Assembly: GCA_015501585.1 (NCBI GenBank)
Contig: JADNRY010000103.1
Coordinates: 1-64,000 of the forward strand
Direction of reading: 5' to 3'
Origin: Rhodocollybia butyracea
Lineage: Eukaryota; Basidiomycota; Agaricomycetes; Agaricales; Omphalotaceae
DNA: 64,000 nt
Shown: positions 10,469-23,062 of the stretch, one piece after another
Numbering within the stretch: the stretch's first letter is position 1
Layout of the letters: each line of letters opens with the position of its first letter
Program-made: the position numbers and the translations under genes
Notes under the pieces: model-generated
What the model was told of the DNA's origin: nothing
The model's input: the letters and a program-made list of their open reading frames with translations, nothing else
The model's database searches: none

Positions 10469-11937
10469 ATGTCTACAGATATATTCTTGGAATATCTTAT
10501 CGACAGCAACTCAAGCATGCCTATCTACCTGGATGAAGAAATGCTCTCTGAACTTGAGGCTTCATGGCATTGGCATCACATCACACTCGGCTCCTTGGAG
10601 AGCGCTGTCATGGCCGAGCTTATACTACAATGGACGAGAGATACCCTGGCAGAGCCAGATATTCTTGGGATAGAAGATTCGGAGTTCGAAGAGGTGCGTT
10701 GCTTCATCTAACTTACTCGCTCATACTCCTTCACAGTCTGCAGTAGAGACTCGCCAAGGCAATCAAGAGTGAAATCTTCCTCGCCAATATCAGGGCTATC
10801 AATCTTCGCTGTAGTCCTCAAGGTACTCAGAATAACGCTCTTTTTGGCTTCGAGTACGTGCTGCTGTCCGGAAAACTAGGCGATCCAGAAGACTTTTTGG
10901 ATACAAACGTTCTTCCTATTCTGGATGCTGTCAAGATTTTATATGACGACTGGTATACTCTTCTCATTGTCTATTGGGGTGCTTGTGATGATTTTGACAT
11001 CGTTAGGATCGTCCTGAAAGAATATGAGATTGCAAGTAGCACAGGTAAATTTATATCGCCCTGAGCATATAATCTTTGGTTCTGAATCCAACTTATCTTT
11101 TTCAGAACTATATCTATCCCTCAACAACGCGGTCAAACCTCTATCGAATGTCACAAATACTCAAGACGTATGTCGCATCTGCTCGTTACGAGTGATATGT
11201 GCTCATTCTTTATTCTTTACAGCCTCCTGAAAAGCGCTGGCCGCTATCTACTGATGAGACTGCGCTGATGAAGCGACGAAAGCATTTTCCTGCACCAACT
11301 GACCACGTTTCTCGACGAACATCCTTGACAAGAGCTAAGAACAGTTGCGTAGTCTGGCAAGCATTCAGCAAAGTACGTGTTACAAACCTCCTATGGTGTA
11401 CTGTATCGCTGATCTGGGGTGTAGGACAACAATGATGCGATGGAAGGCTGGAATGAGATCGGGATTCAGAGGCTGGTGGGAACCTCGGAAGATTTGGAAT
11501 ACGTCGAAAACTCCGGTCAAGCAGAAGATCTCGCATCTTACCGAGACTCGTGGTCGTTTGATTCTGAACTCTCTCAGCTCCGTCAATCTCCGGGATCCAT
11601 CTTCCCTTTATTAACATCGGTTCCTCGCTCACCCGTTCAACGCGCTTGGCTTAGGCAACACCCGTCGCAGTCGTTTTCGATATCGTCAATCTCCTCATCG
11701 ACATCTTCTATACCGTCTCTCTCTTCGTCCTCTTCCGTATCGTCCATTCCGTCAATATTTTCACTTTCCAGCTCTGCTTCACTCTTTTCGCTTCTGTCAA
11801 GCCTTCCTGCGGGCTCCGAACTGTCTTCTGCCACAGATACCCCAATGACAAAAATCGTATTACTATCAAACCCCAGTTCAAACGACGACAATAGCAGTGG
11901 CGCCCAGATCCATGTAGCCCTATTTTCGACTGATTGA
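10469..11937 (+). CDS. Unrecognised protein with Ser-rich C-terminus, 5 exons
   Basis: Five exons join cleanly: 10469-10693, 10747-11044, 11106-11167, 11223-11372 and 11425-11937. Introns are 50-61 bp with GT..AG ends and every phase matches, giving 415 residues. The N-terminal half is acidic and probably folded (FGFEYVLLSGKLGDPEDF, VKILYDDWYTLLIVYWG). The C-terminal third is low in complexity, with a run of Ser/Ile-Ser repeats around residues 330-380. No domain is recognised, nor any signal peptide. Its stop lies near the 3' end of the Zn2Cys6 gene, so the two genes are convergent. Confidence 0.7.
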
Positions 11938-11989
11938 CTCCCGACTACGAAGTCTTGGACTCGACTACGTGTAAAGTAGCATCATATCG

Positions 11990-12125
11990 TTTCTTTTACC
12001 TAGATTTGTATAAATACCGATGGTTTTGCATTATTAATTTTACCTAGATGTATAAATACTTGTAGTTTTGTACTGTTTGTTTTTACCTATATTTGTCAAT
12101 TGTAGTTTCGTACTTTTTTTCTGTA
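11990..12125. repeat. Degenerate AT-rich tandem repeat
   Basis: Three diverged copies of a ~45-50 bp unit built on TTTTACCTAGATTTGTATAAATAC...TAGTTTTGTAC follow the end of the Ser-rich gene. The block sits in the gap between two convergent genes and probably lies in a 3' UTR. Confidence 0.55.
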
Positions 12126-12284
12126 CTTGTCAAACGAGGATGGTCAAAGCTGTTCATATCAAATCCAAATATGGAACTACCGCGCACCCAAGGACTTAAT
12201 ACGGATCTATCTCTACTGTGGAAAGGTAACCTCGAATGATATCAAGACGAGATTCTGTAGTCGTCAGTGGTTCGTTAATCGATC

Positions 12285-14150
12285 TCACGATGAAAACGTA
12301 CTGATAAACAGAGAAGTCTTAGAAAGTCTATCGATGACCGTCGTCCCCATTTTTAAAGAGTTCTCGAGCTGCCTTTGCCCCAAGTCACGCGTACCACCCA
12401 TACTTATTTTTCTTTTCAGATCTTCCACGAGCAGTCTATAAGACAGTTGCCAGATTTCCTGGAAAGTGTGAGGAAGTAAACACTGAATATAAAATAGTCA
12501 ACTCACTCCCATGACTGGATTTATATGTTGCAGCCCTCCCAGTGTTGGCGAATTGAGCAGATCTAGGATCGTCCTCGCAGAGATCAAACTGGACCGAGCT
12601 CGTTCTGTAGAGTCCGCGTCTGCCAGGAATGGAAAAATGCTGGCAGCGGTAATGTTGGCTGCATGAGCTATGCTGCGTGCTTCGAGTAATATCACAGCTT
12701 TTGCGGGGGTGGGACGATATAAGTTTCTAGCCTCGGTTATAGTAGGCAAAAAGTTTGCTATGCACTGCCGACATTCGGTATACGCAGAAATCATTTGATC
12801 CGAGTGGTCTTGGGCTGTTCCTGAGTCAGGAAGAGGAATGAAAAAGGGAATCCCGAAACGACGCACATAAGGAGACATTTTTCATATGAAATTCTATACA
12901 TTTGGCCACTGTATTGGCGCGATGCCAACACACAATCGCCTTCGCTAACATCGCCAGTGAAGAATCTCCTCGATCCAAGGTAGGTATACCCTTCATGAAG
13001 TTGACAAGCGTGAAACTATAACCCTCTGCCAGAAAATCGCCTCCCTGTAATGTTGAGCAATTGAGATCGAGATGGGATAGTCGATGATCAGACTAAAAGA
13101 AGCTAAGTGCATTGAAAGGAGATTCAAACCTGTTCATATACTTCAGGTTCTTGGGGCCACGGGGTATCCGGTTGAGGGCTGTGGGGATTTGAAAGAGAAT
13201 CTACGTCCGCGAGTACATCTAAGATCACGGCCCAACATTTGCTTGTTGAAGTTGCAAAATGCATGCTCATAATCCGCTCTCCCTCTTCAATGATATCCAC
13301 AGGGGGAGCTATCTGAGAAATGAAACTGGAGGTCCGATTTGAACGAATGCTCCCAAATCCACATGCACGAATTATCGAAACAGCATGTCCAATGTGGCAT
13401 CTTCCTTCCAAATGCTTCAAGTTGACGAAGCAGTACCTTGCCAGCAAAATCAAAGATTGAACTGTATGCAAAATTTTGTTGGGATGATCTCCAGAGAGTG
13501 CTGAAGCTACATCGAGTCTTGCGTGGTCGAATAACAACTCTTTTTGCTGTTCGGGGCTATCCGGAGAAAGATGAAGGCCCCAAAGATAAATTGCGTCCAT
13601 GAGAGACCCCGTGGGTTTTAAAGGATGTCCATCGGGGTAGGGTAACAGTGCCGACGTCCGAAATCGACCGGGATGTAGGAAGAATCCTAATTCAAGTGGA
13701 CCCGCATTCAGAAAATGATCAATGCTACAGATACCTATGGTGTCAGAGAGAAGAATTTGAAAGCTCGAAGAACTTACAGATTTCGTTTCTGCAAATCGGA
13801 TAGAGCTGGATTCGAACCTTGATCTGGCGACACGTACGGCTGATGTAGCGGAATACCCCCTCCTTGAGCTTCACCAGGATGTTCTAGTTGGAGGAGGCGA
13901 TTCTGGAGGCGGTCAATTTCCTCTTGTAGTATGGTTGACCTGGTGCGATCATTCCTTCCGAGGTATTCGCACTCATCTGAGGCATTAGACAGTTCACACT
14001 GTCTGCAGACAGGTCTCGTCCCGCTACATCTCTAAAAATGGCAGGTCAGTCTCCAGAGACCACTAACATGGACTGCTTTACCCTTTTGAGCTGTCGGCAT
14101 CGCACGCACGCATGTCCCCGAGTGAGCAGTGACGAGGCTGGGTCGGACAT
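12285..14150 (-). CDS. Zn2Cys6 fungal-specific transcription factor
   Basis: Predicted nuclear regulator of 525 residues in six exons: 14150-14082, 14031-13778, 13724-13130, 13044-12867, 12814-12507 and 12458-12285. The binuclear zinc cluster is split by intron 1 and reads CVRCRQLKR|RCSGTRPVCRQCELSNASDEC (C-x2-C-x6-C-x5-C-x2-C-x8-C, residues ~15-44). A short coiled-coil linker follows (ILQEEIDRLQNRLLQLE). The middle matches the Fungal_trans domain (SLMDAIYLWGLHLS, ILHTVQSLILLARYCF, GHAVSIIRACGF). The frame change near 12880 is removed by a 52-bp intron (12815-12866, donor GTGCGT, acceptor AACAG), so no lesion is needed. Target genes are unknown; the convergent neighbour gives no clue. Confidence 0.8.
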
Positions 14151-14261
14151 GGTCAGGAAGGAATTAAAGGCGGAAGTTATCTCACAGAAAAAAATTTCGA
14201 TGATTTTATTTTGCCTAAGGACACCGAGCAGCCCCGTTGTATTGTTCAGCAATAGGACGTA

Positions 14262-14407
14262 CGTGTACCAGATATATCGTCGGTAACTAGCCAGGTATAG
14301 CATTGATAGGGTCCCAGATCTTCGTAGTACATCCGTGTACCAAATGAATCGTCGGTAACTAAAGTCAGCGGTATAACCTTGATAGGATTCCAGATCTTCA
14401 TACAACA
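14262..14407. repeat. Two-copy direct repeat upstream of the Zn2Cys6 gene
   Basis: Two adjacent ~73-bp copies begin GTGTACCA.AT and continue through ATCGTCGGTAACTA and CCAGATCTTC. They lie about 110-260 bp upstream of the regulator's start codon and could hold duplicated promoter elements. Confidence 0.6.
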
Positions 14408-14934
14408 TTTTCTTTACCAGTGCCCGAGGAAATAAACAAATGAGCGGAGTGGAGTATTGTGAAAGAGGCCGAATTCCATAGTTGCTACGACTGATGCGCA
14501 TGCGGACGACAGGAGCAGTACAGATTCTCCGGGGTGGGCGGGTGCTTGCTTAATGCTACTGAATCACTCACCAAGATCGTTCCATGAGGGACTGTATGGA
14601 ATCTGCCAGGACGAGCTGAAACAAGACGGAGGTAGTAGGTCTAGATACTGTAGCCACACAAGGCTATGTTCCTGTAATTTGGAGAACTTGATATTCAAAG
14701 ATATTCAAGTCGTTGATGTGCAGAGATGTTAGGACTTGTTGAAGATGCCTGGCCAATTTTTATTCAGTATTCAATGCAGAGACAATAGTGAGGCTGTCTC
14801 CTTCGCGATCGCACTTTTCCGATACCGAAAGGCGACAAGAGCGGTTTCGTTTCGGCTGAGTGGGTGGACGCACTGATTTTAAGCGCTGGACTTGACGCCC
14901 AAATTTTCAGAACTACTTTCAACTTATATCATAC

Positions 14935-17506
14935 ATGGTGGCCGAATCTGCTGCCTCTACAGCAGGGCCTTCCTCTCGTCCATCTGGGCATAACTCTAAA
15001 CCGAGAATCAAACGGAAAAGATCCAATGTCGAGACTTCAGAGCCATCTTCGTCGACCTCTACCCCTAGACCTTCGCGAAATAACGACCAGCGGCCAAAAC
15101 CAAGGCGGAAAAAGGAGAAAAGGAAGGATAAAACAAAAGACAGACTAAAGGAAGACGCGGATGCTCAGCCAATATCCAACGGAAACAACCACAGCATGTC
15201 TTTCGAGAGTGCAGCCGATTTCATTGCGCTCTTGAACAGTAGTGACGATGACGAATCTCCGTTTCTTCTGCCACAAAGCGACAAAGGGAAAGAAAAGGAG
15301 CTCGACGAAAACTCGAAACCCGGCCGGCGAAATGGGAGGAAACGCAGCAGGAGTAGAAGCTCGGATGATAGAGATGGAGATAGGAATCGAGACAGAGACC
15401 GGAAGAACGACAGAGATCGAGGAAAAGGTACTTGGGCCAACCTTTCATCAACCAATTACCCTAATTCTTAACGCAGACCGTGGAAGAACACCCGAACGAG
15501 AATGGGATAGAGGAAAACATAGAGACCGCCGCAGATATGATCAACCTGTTTCTGCCAGCGTTAGGCCTATTGGAAATAGAAAACTACCATGGCTTGAAGA
15601 CCTTGACCTTTTTGGTTGTCTCAACGTAGCTGAACTGTGAGTATCACCAACTCTCTCCACCATCAATTTAATTGACATTTTCAAGCCTACACAAGGAAGT
15701 TGAAGCATTTACAAAATGGATATCACCTTCGCCTGTCGAAGACGAAATTCGGAGCTTACTTGTCGAGCGCATCCAAACCGCCATATCCTCCAGATTTCCA
15801 GACGCAAAAATTCTCCCTTTCGGAAGTTACGCCACAAAGCTTTATCTCCCGACTGGGTAAGCGTTCATTATAAACAACATGGTCATTTCTAACTTCAAGT
15901 TCAGTGACATCGATCTGGTCGTCATGTCGGAGACTATGCGCAACGCCGACAAACATCTTATCCTTCGTTCTCTTGCGGACATCGTTAAACGAAACGGCAT
16001 CGCCTCTAATGTCAGTATCATCGCCAAAGCTAGAGTCCCTATCATTAAATTTGTCACAACTCACGGCCACATTCCCGTCGACATCAGTATCAACCAAGGA
16101 AACGGCGCTGTCGGAGCGGACGTCGTTAACGGCTTTTTGCGTAACATGTACACCAGTACCAACTCAATCAATACGAATCTCGAAGGGAGCGCAGCCCTCC
16201 GTGCCCTCGTCATGATCACCAAAATGTTCTTGAGCCAGCGAAGCATGAACGAGGTCTACACGGGGGGCTTGGGAAGCTATTCCATCGTCTGCCTGGTTAT
16301 CAGCTTCTTACAGATGCATCCGAAGATCCGACGAGCCGAGATGGATGCGGACAAGAACTTGGGTGTACTGCTGATCGAGTTTTTCGAGCTGTATGGCTCG
16401 TATTTCAACTATGAAAATGTCGGGATTTCAGTCAGGGATGGCGGGACGTATTTCAACAAGAGGCAGCGCGGGTGGTACAACGATAACTCCAACTATAGAG
16501 GGAAAGGCGGCGCGAGCACTCTCTCAATCGAAGATCCTATCGACATCTGTGAGTTCACCGCTTCGGTTGCCAGAGAAATCATTTTATAACTAGAATTGTT
16601 CCAGCAAACGATATCTCATCTGGGTCTTATGGTTTTCCCAAAGTCCGCGCTACGTTTGCTGGTGCCCACAAAATTCTTACCGCTACTGCGTATCTCAAAG
16701 CAGGTATCCTGAGTGCTCGTCAATCAGGTCGTTGGACCAGCCTTCGCCCGGATGATGCCTATCGGCCAGAGGAGATGAGCATACTCTCGCACATAATCGA
16801 TGTTACCCAGGATGTAAGTAGAGTTGCTTTGCACGAATTTAATAGTGGTTCACGATTTCGTCGTAGATGATCAACCGTCGGAGAGTGGTCCAGGAAGTCT
16901 TACGACCAAAGAACACTACACGATATTCTTCACGTCAAACCCAGGCCTATAGTAGTGAAAGAAAAACCCTCGCTTGCAAAACGCCTTTCCTCTACCCCGA
17001 ACGGGCGCCATAAACCGGTCTCGAACAAACATCGTGTTCACGAAGAGCCCACTTCCAAGGAAGCCAACGGCGCAGATCTCGAGGACGGCGAAATACATAT
17101 CATTTCGAGCGATTCTGAAGACGATAGCCGTCATCACAAACGTCGTCACGAATCAAATCTGCCCGACTCGGACGATGATTCGGGGAAGTATGGTATCACT
17201 GAACGCCAGCCACCGAAGAAACGGCAACGAATGGGTGGTCCTATGGACGTGCATACGGTGTTCACCACTGATGACGATATAAGTTTCAACTCGGCCTCGG
17301 AAGATGGCGAGACGGATAGTTTGGCGGCGGAGGAGGAGGATTATGATGTTGGCTCAGGGGAGATGAATATGGATAACGTTGAAGGTACAGCGGAGACGAA
17401 AGCTCCTCCGTCGAGCGACAAAAATCAGAGACGGTCATATTGGCTGTCAAAAGGGATTGGTGCGGATGTCGAAGATGAAGACCAAGACACCGTGGACATC
17501 GGCTAA
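14935..17506 (+). CDS. TRF4/5-type non-canonical poly(A) polymerase (1-nt frame break)
   Basis: Likely the poly(A) polymerase of a TRAMP-type nuclear RNA surveillance complex (TRF4/5, Cid14, PAPD5 family). Six exons: 14935-15427, 15477-15636, 15686-15856, 15905-16548, 16605-16813 and 16867-17506. A Lys/Arg/Asp-rich N-tail precedes the nucleotidyltransferase core: ISPSPVEDEIRSLLVE, then PFGSYATKLYLPTG|DIDLVV, where the two catalytic Asp lie in the DID, and the third Asp in HIPVDISIN. The PAP-associated part follows (LGSYSIVCLVISFLQMHP). The C-tail is acidic. In exon 6 the text INRRRVVQEV must join YDQRTLHDILHVKP, but one extra base near 16897-16901 breaks the frame and brings a stop near 17010. 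Confidence 0.88.
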
Positions 17507-18926
17507 AGATAAAAGGGAGGCATTGGCTCTGGTGAATTTTGATGTTGCACAATCTTTTGGGCCACGGTGATTTGCTGTCTGTGCATCGTTTGTCGCTGTT
17601 GCTCATTATGATGTTGTCCATTAGGATACGATCTGTGTATCACATTTTCTTGGGTATTTACTGTTGTTTTTGCATCTTGCTTTGTTGTTATATAGCTCAT
17701 CTTGCCCTCGCTTTAGTCGTTCGAATTTGTGTGCCGTATATGTTTTTCTACAATGACACCATTGACGTCCCCCTTTCACTGGCTGCGTTAGTTTGTATCT
17801 ACACATAATTGGTCATTAATTGCAGGCTATCCTTCTGTGACTACTCACTTCAATTAGCATTGCGCGGCCACAGCTAATACTCCCATTGCTATCAGAGCAT
17901 GAACACATGAAGGCATCATGGTCCTTTCGAGTGGATTGGCCCGCTATGCGGATCTTTGATTCTAGGTCCCGTCTCTGTTCCCCCTCTCGGAATTTCTTAC
18001 CACCCGGCTTTGACAAGGTGCCTCAGGAGGATGGTGCAGGAAGCCTGTGCAGGATGGGTGTACATCTGTGTACATTGTCATTTATCCTGCCGCCGGAAGA
18101 TAAGTTGATAAATACGGACCAGTTTTCTTTCTACATCTTCTCTTCGTCATATTTGATGTGTCACTGTTGCCGACTCCTTTTCCCTTCATCTCCTTGTTCT
18201 TCGTCGTCTTGGTTTTCTTTCTGGTTTCAAGTGCATCCCATATGATGGTCTCAGACTAAAAATATTGATCATTCTCCACGTCAACAAGTAGGTACACTTT
18301 TTTCTGGGGATCATCTTCTGTGCGCCGAACCGGAATTTAAAGCGAGAGACTCGAGAAAGCTCAAACGTACCGCCAGAATTGGCATGGAGAGACTAGACTA
18401 GCAATCTTCGTCTGAACTCGATCATTCTGGAGATTGATGCTGCCTCCTCACTTCTATGACAATGTAGAAATCTTCAGTCAGATTTTACCTTTATCCAGGG
18501 CTCGTCTGTCCATGTGATTGGTGGACTGAAAGGACTGATGCCTTGGAGGTATATAAAAATGATACTTTCAATGCAGTAGCTATTGTCACCATGGTACATA
18601 TGTAGTTCTTTGGAGGAGCCAGTATACAGCCACAAATCTATATTCTAAAGCACTTAAGCACCTTTAAACACTCGTGAAGTTGCCGTAAATAGACATTTTC
18701 GCGGGCGCCTAAGCGGACGCTAAATTACAAAGTTGTTCTTCACCATCAATCATCCTGTTCCCCCATCGTCCAACGACGTTGTCGACGAGCTAATCGTTGC
18801 AGAATTACAACGCAATAGCTTCTTTCATTAATTTTCTCTGTCATTGGTGACCGAACTGCAGTCGCTGGCCGGTCTGTAAACATTTAGTTTGGTTCAACCA
18901 AGCCTCACAATCGTTTATTTCAACTA
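17507..18926. other. 1.4 kb intergenic region
   Basis: No convincing gene. A pyrimidine-rich stretch (18120-18240) and a TATA-like TATATAAAAA near 18550 could be promoter parts of the downstream gene or of a non-coding transcript. The short frames here have no protein-like composition. Confidence 0.5.
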
Positions 18927-21900
18927 ATGTACGTCTTTTGGATTTTTTTTTGTTATCATAACAAGCTAACAAGCTGTTTAGGACCTCTTTGAAAACGCAA
19001 GTTCCTCCAGTAAACTTGAAGGAACGGATTGCAGCTTTGCAGCAGAAAAATGCAGCTCAAACTCAGCGCCCAACGTCACCGCCGTTGAGCACGAACTCGT
19101 CTTCTTCGTCTTCAGTCCCACAGACAAATGTCGCTGCTTTACGGGCAAAGATTGCGAAATTTGAGAAGAAGGGTGGCGTACCGGTCCCTCGAGGAAGCTT
19201 TGGCCTAGGAGGTCCTCCAGACGCTGGTCAGGGAAAGAGCCAGACGAGCAGAGAATTGTATGGAAACCGTATTCCTGCGCCCGTCAAGTCACAGACCACA
19301 GGAAACAATGGGTCTGTCAAACCTCAGTACACCGGCGGCTCTCTCGTACAGCAGTTTACTGGGACCAGCCGAGCACCTTCGCCTTTCTCTGACGGATCCT
19401 CTGACAAGGGATCCCGTTTCTCCCCTCCAAGTTCGCCCTTAGAGCCGTTGAAACCAATACACACTGGCCGCAGAGGCACAGAGTTTTCCAAAGCCATGGA
19501 ACTTGCTCGCAAAGCCGAAGCTGAGCGCCAGCAAGTGTATTTCAGAGAGGGTTCCACGTCGCCCCCGCCTCCCATTATTGCCAACCGACGCTTCTCGTCG
19601 TTCCTGGATGACCCTCCAACCATTATTGTTTCCCCTCAATTCGATGAAACATTTGATCCGGTATGTGTTGATTTTCTTGCCCCAAATGCATCACACATTG
19701 ATGTTTATGCCCGCACAGACCTTCTCTGACGAACCAGAGACCATCTCCACCGCAGAGGCGGAAGCGTCTCTCGACAGCATATCATCGGCTCCTTCATCGT
19801 CTCCTCCATCGTCAAGCTTCAACCTTGACGACGTGTCTTCAGCTCCATCTTCCTCGGCCCCTGATGTTACTGCAGGGTCCAGTGAAACTGTTGACTTACC
19901 CGAGACTAATGGCCAGGACGATGAAGCTTCCCTGCACCCCGAGTCTTTTTCGTCTATAGATCGCCCTGATGATGAGGATGGAACTCAGATGGCTAGCTTA
20001 GCTGAAGTATCATCGTTCTCAACTCCCGCTGAGTCTCTCGCGGCCGCCATTGAACTGCCGGCTCAGGAGGTGTTCAGTGCTTCGAATCTTCCCGTCAATG
20101 ATTCTCTGAAACTCTCGTCTCAGGATATCCATCGTACGCTGATGGCAGAGAACGAAACTGAGCCGGTGCCTGAAGTGAGGCTTCCTATGCTGGAACAAAA
20201 TGCTGAAGTCTTGAATATTCACTCCCCACAAGATATCCAACTTTCGTCACCTATATCGACGTCTCCTGCCCGTGATAAATCTCCGCTTCCCGAAGCACTC
20301 ACAGACTCTACTGTAGAGGAGGAAAGTTCGGTAGTATACACTATGGAACCTGAAACATCCACAGACACGTCCTTTCCTCCTACACCTAATCGCACGCGCG
20401 ATTCTTTCCTGTCGCAACAAACCCTCGAGATCGATATCCCGTCCAGTCGGTCTAGTGTCACCGAGAGCCCTGGTCACCTTACTTTGGCTCATCGAGTATC
20501 CCCTCTCACCAGCCGAGGCGTACCCATCTTTCTTCGTGGACACGGATCCGAGAGCACTTCCCCAACTCAGAATGATCCTGTTGGTGAGCCTGCGTCCTCT
20601 GACCCAAAGACTTCCAGGACGGGTGTCTCTTCAGTCTCAGACATTGTCAGTCTTGAAGGTGTCGAATCTGGTATAGCCATCCTACCCAAACCACACAGTA
20701 GACCAGTACCCGACTTCACCTCAGCCCCGCCACAGAGGAAAACTGCGGGTCGTTCCCAGGTCGATGCAGAGCGCGCGAAAACCGTCATTCCTTCAGCATG
20801 GTCGGATACTCTCAACCCTGAAGGTCTCGAGTTCGGTACAGCGGCCACCCGCGATCAAAATAAGCATCCACGAACTTTTTCCTCCTCCTATGCCGAACCA
20901 GACTTCAACCCATCTTTCGATCGAAACAAATCCAGCTCTTTCAATGCGGTCGTACACGGTAAAACGCGCGACGTCCCCGCGGTATACTCAGCTACCCTTC
21001 CCCGAGCGAATCCTGTTACGCCTATACGTCATGGTATTCGGCCTCCAGCATTGGAGGAGCCTATGAGTCCTGGATTTGGGGATTTGGCGTTATTGATGGA
21101 GCAATCTGCACAATTAGAGGAGAGGTTGTTGAATGGAGAGTTTCCTGATGAGGTGGATCGAAAGGGCGCGCTGTGTCTGCACCAGCTCGCGAGGATACTC
21201 AGGTGGAAGTAAAGGAGGCGGAAGACCCGAACAAGGAGTTACTGAGGCGTCCCTCTACTAAGAGTATGAAAGCTAGAAAGCTCTCATTTTCCTTACGCAA
21301 CCCTTTATCGAGGAGCAAGTCTACTAATCTGAAAGACGAGTTGTCGATGGCCACTGGCAGCGAGATTGGAACCCGTTCGAAGTCTATGTTTCTCACATCT
21401 TCTTCACAGCCTTCGCTCTCGAGCATCCCGCCTGTACCTAGTATTGTGCCCGCAGTGCCCGCCCTAGTCGACGATATACCTCCGACGCCCCCACCTAAAT
21501 CCCCCACCAAATATTTGCCCGGTTTCAAGAGGTTCGCAAGTACCCGTTCGCATGGTGCGTACCAACGTCACAGTGTTTCGATATCCTCGGAAATATCGTC
21601 TGAGGATTCTGTCGCGGTTCTAACTCCTCCGGATAACAGCCCAGGCTTCGCTGGCTCGGGGCCTTTGCTTGAGACCCGAACACGCACACAGTCTGGAAAT
21701 CGATCGGGATCAGTAATTGCGTGGCCATCAGGGGCGTCTATCCATGGGTCTCCGAAGAAGGGAATGGCAAGCATAAGTCGGGCAACGTCGTTTGCGGGTA
21801 AGATGTTCAGGGGAAGGAAAAAGTCAAGCGGTGGGAGTATTATGAGTTCTATTGAAGCCGCTGGTGAGTTTTCTCCGAGTTATAGGCCTAAATAAAGCTA

Positions 21901-22353
21901 AATTGGGTTTTTTGCTATTCAGAGCGGTTGGACGAATACTCTGCAGCGAGCCTCATTCCTGAAATCCCAAACATTTTACCTCCGTCACCGTCGTTACACG
22001 AACTTGTCCTGGCCGATACTAGCTTCGATTCTCTCCAACCTCCTAGCACCCCACCTCACCAAATAGGTACTCATACACCCATCGGTCGTACTTCCTGGAT
22101 ATCGACTGTTTCCAACGAATCTTCTCTCCGTTCACCTCTCTTCGACAAGGATGTTTTTGATGCCTTCCCATCTGTGCCGCAAAATGTACCTACGCCTCAT
22201 ACACGGAGTGTCATCGCTGGACATGCCAAAGAGTTTAGCCAAAGCGGTGTCGCTTTCCCTCCGTCTGATAGTGATAAATATGTGCACCGAGCTGCGAGCG
22301 TCAGGTCTACGTCGACTCTGGGCCCACATAATCAATTGGGTGATCTTTTATAG
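18927..22353 (+). CDS. Large disordered Ser/Pro-rich protein; ATG split by intron
   Basis: About 1,068 residues in five exons: 18927-18928, 18982-19660, 19719-21152, 21203-21863 and 21923-22353. The first exon carries only the A and T of the start codon; a 53-bp intron (GTACGT..TTTAG) supplies the G, giving MTSLKTQ. This is the only in-frame ATG near the conserved N-terminus. Two short helical segments follow: LKERIAALQQKN (residues ~11-22) and VAALRAKIAKFEKKGG with PRGSFGLGGPP. The rest is Ser/Pro/acidic with basic patches (KSMKARKLSFSLRN) and is probably unstructured. An intron at 21153-21202 (donor GTGGAT) resolves the frame change there. It may be a scaffold or cytoskeletal adaptor; no catalytic domain is visible. 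Confidence 0.75.
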
Positions 22354-23062
22354 TACCGTACCATGCTTTCTATTATATTGAATACTACACATCATAGCCT
22401 TGCTTTCTACTTGTCAAGTTATTTGCTCTACTTTTTCCTCTACCTTGCTCTTTTGTCGTCTTTTTAGTTACAATCATTTTAGTCTTGCTTTTAGTCTTGC
22501 TAGTTGCATCTAGATAAATCAAATACGGAATACTGAACTGGGAAAAGAAATCTTCACTTGATGAGCTCGAAAGGTTTCATGTTGAAAAATGAGAATATCT
22601 ATCACGCATATCTTTTGAACGTTCAGTGGCAAAGTGATGACTTGAGGAGCACCAGACGCATCGACTTGAACAACCATCAACTCATGCCGGCGGATCATTC
22701 GCCACTGTGCATTTAGACCTTCATCACAAGGATTGACCGCAGTATCGACCATTGAGACAGTATGAGTTTCCCACCGAGCAAATCGCTATAATTACACTGA
22801 AGATTTAAAAAACAAGGTGGTAACCGATCCTTCCATGCCATTGGAGGAATGCACTCCGTGTGGTCGTCTTTTAAGCGCTTCAAGGCGCTGCTATGCTGTT
22901 ATGCAAAGCATAACTACATTCAAAAAGCTTCTATGGGCGTTCAAATACAAGGTTTATCGATGGCCCACATCACCGTTCTACACGTGTACATAGTGCTTTT
23001 GACGTATACATAAATACTGTATGTAGGTCCAGTCGTTACTTTCGACTCCCACCACTTACTGC
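22354..23062. other. Intergenic region with one weak minus-strand ORF
   Basis: The gap between two plus-strand genes. A 77-codon minus-strand frame (22519-22752) starts MVDTAVNPCDEGLN and has moderately protein-like text (RRHELMVVQVDASG), but it has no partner exon or recognised domain. It is not called as a gene. Confidence 0.4.

Noticed and set aside
12127..12441. 104-codon plus-strand ORF
   Set aside because: It overlaps the last exon of the Zn2Cys6 gene on the other strand, which has a better-supported splice and C-terminus.
12815..12885. Apparent +1 frameshift in the Zn2Cys6 regulator
   Set aside because: A 52-bp intron (12815-12866) with GTGCGT donor and a pyrimidine-rich tract before AACAG restores the frame without any lesion.
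15165..15455. Ser/Leu/Phe-rich minus-strand ORFs opposite the TRF4-like N-terminus
   Set aside because: They are the complement of the Lys/Arg/Asp-rich coding tract and have no splice context.
21153..21202. Apparent frameshift between the two halves of the large disordered protein
   Set aside because: A 50-bp GTGGAT..ACTCAG intron joins GAT GAG to GTG GAA GTA in the correct phase.
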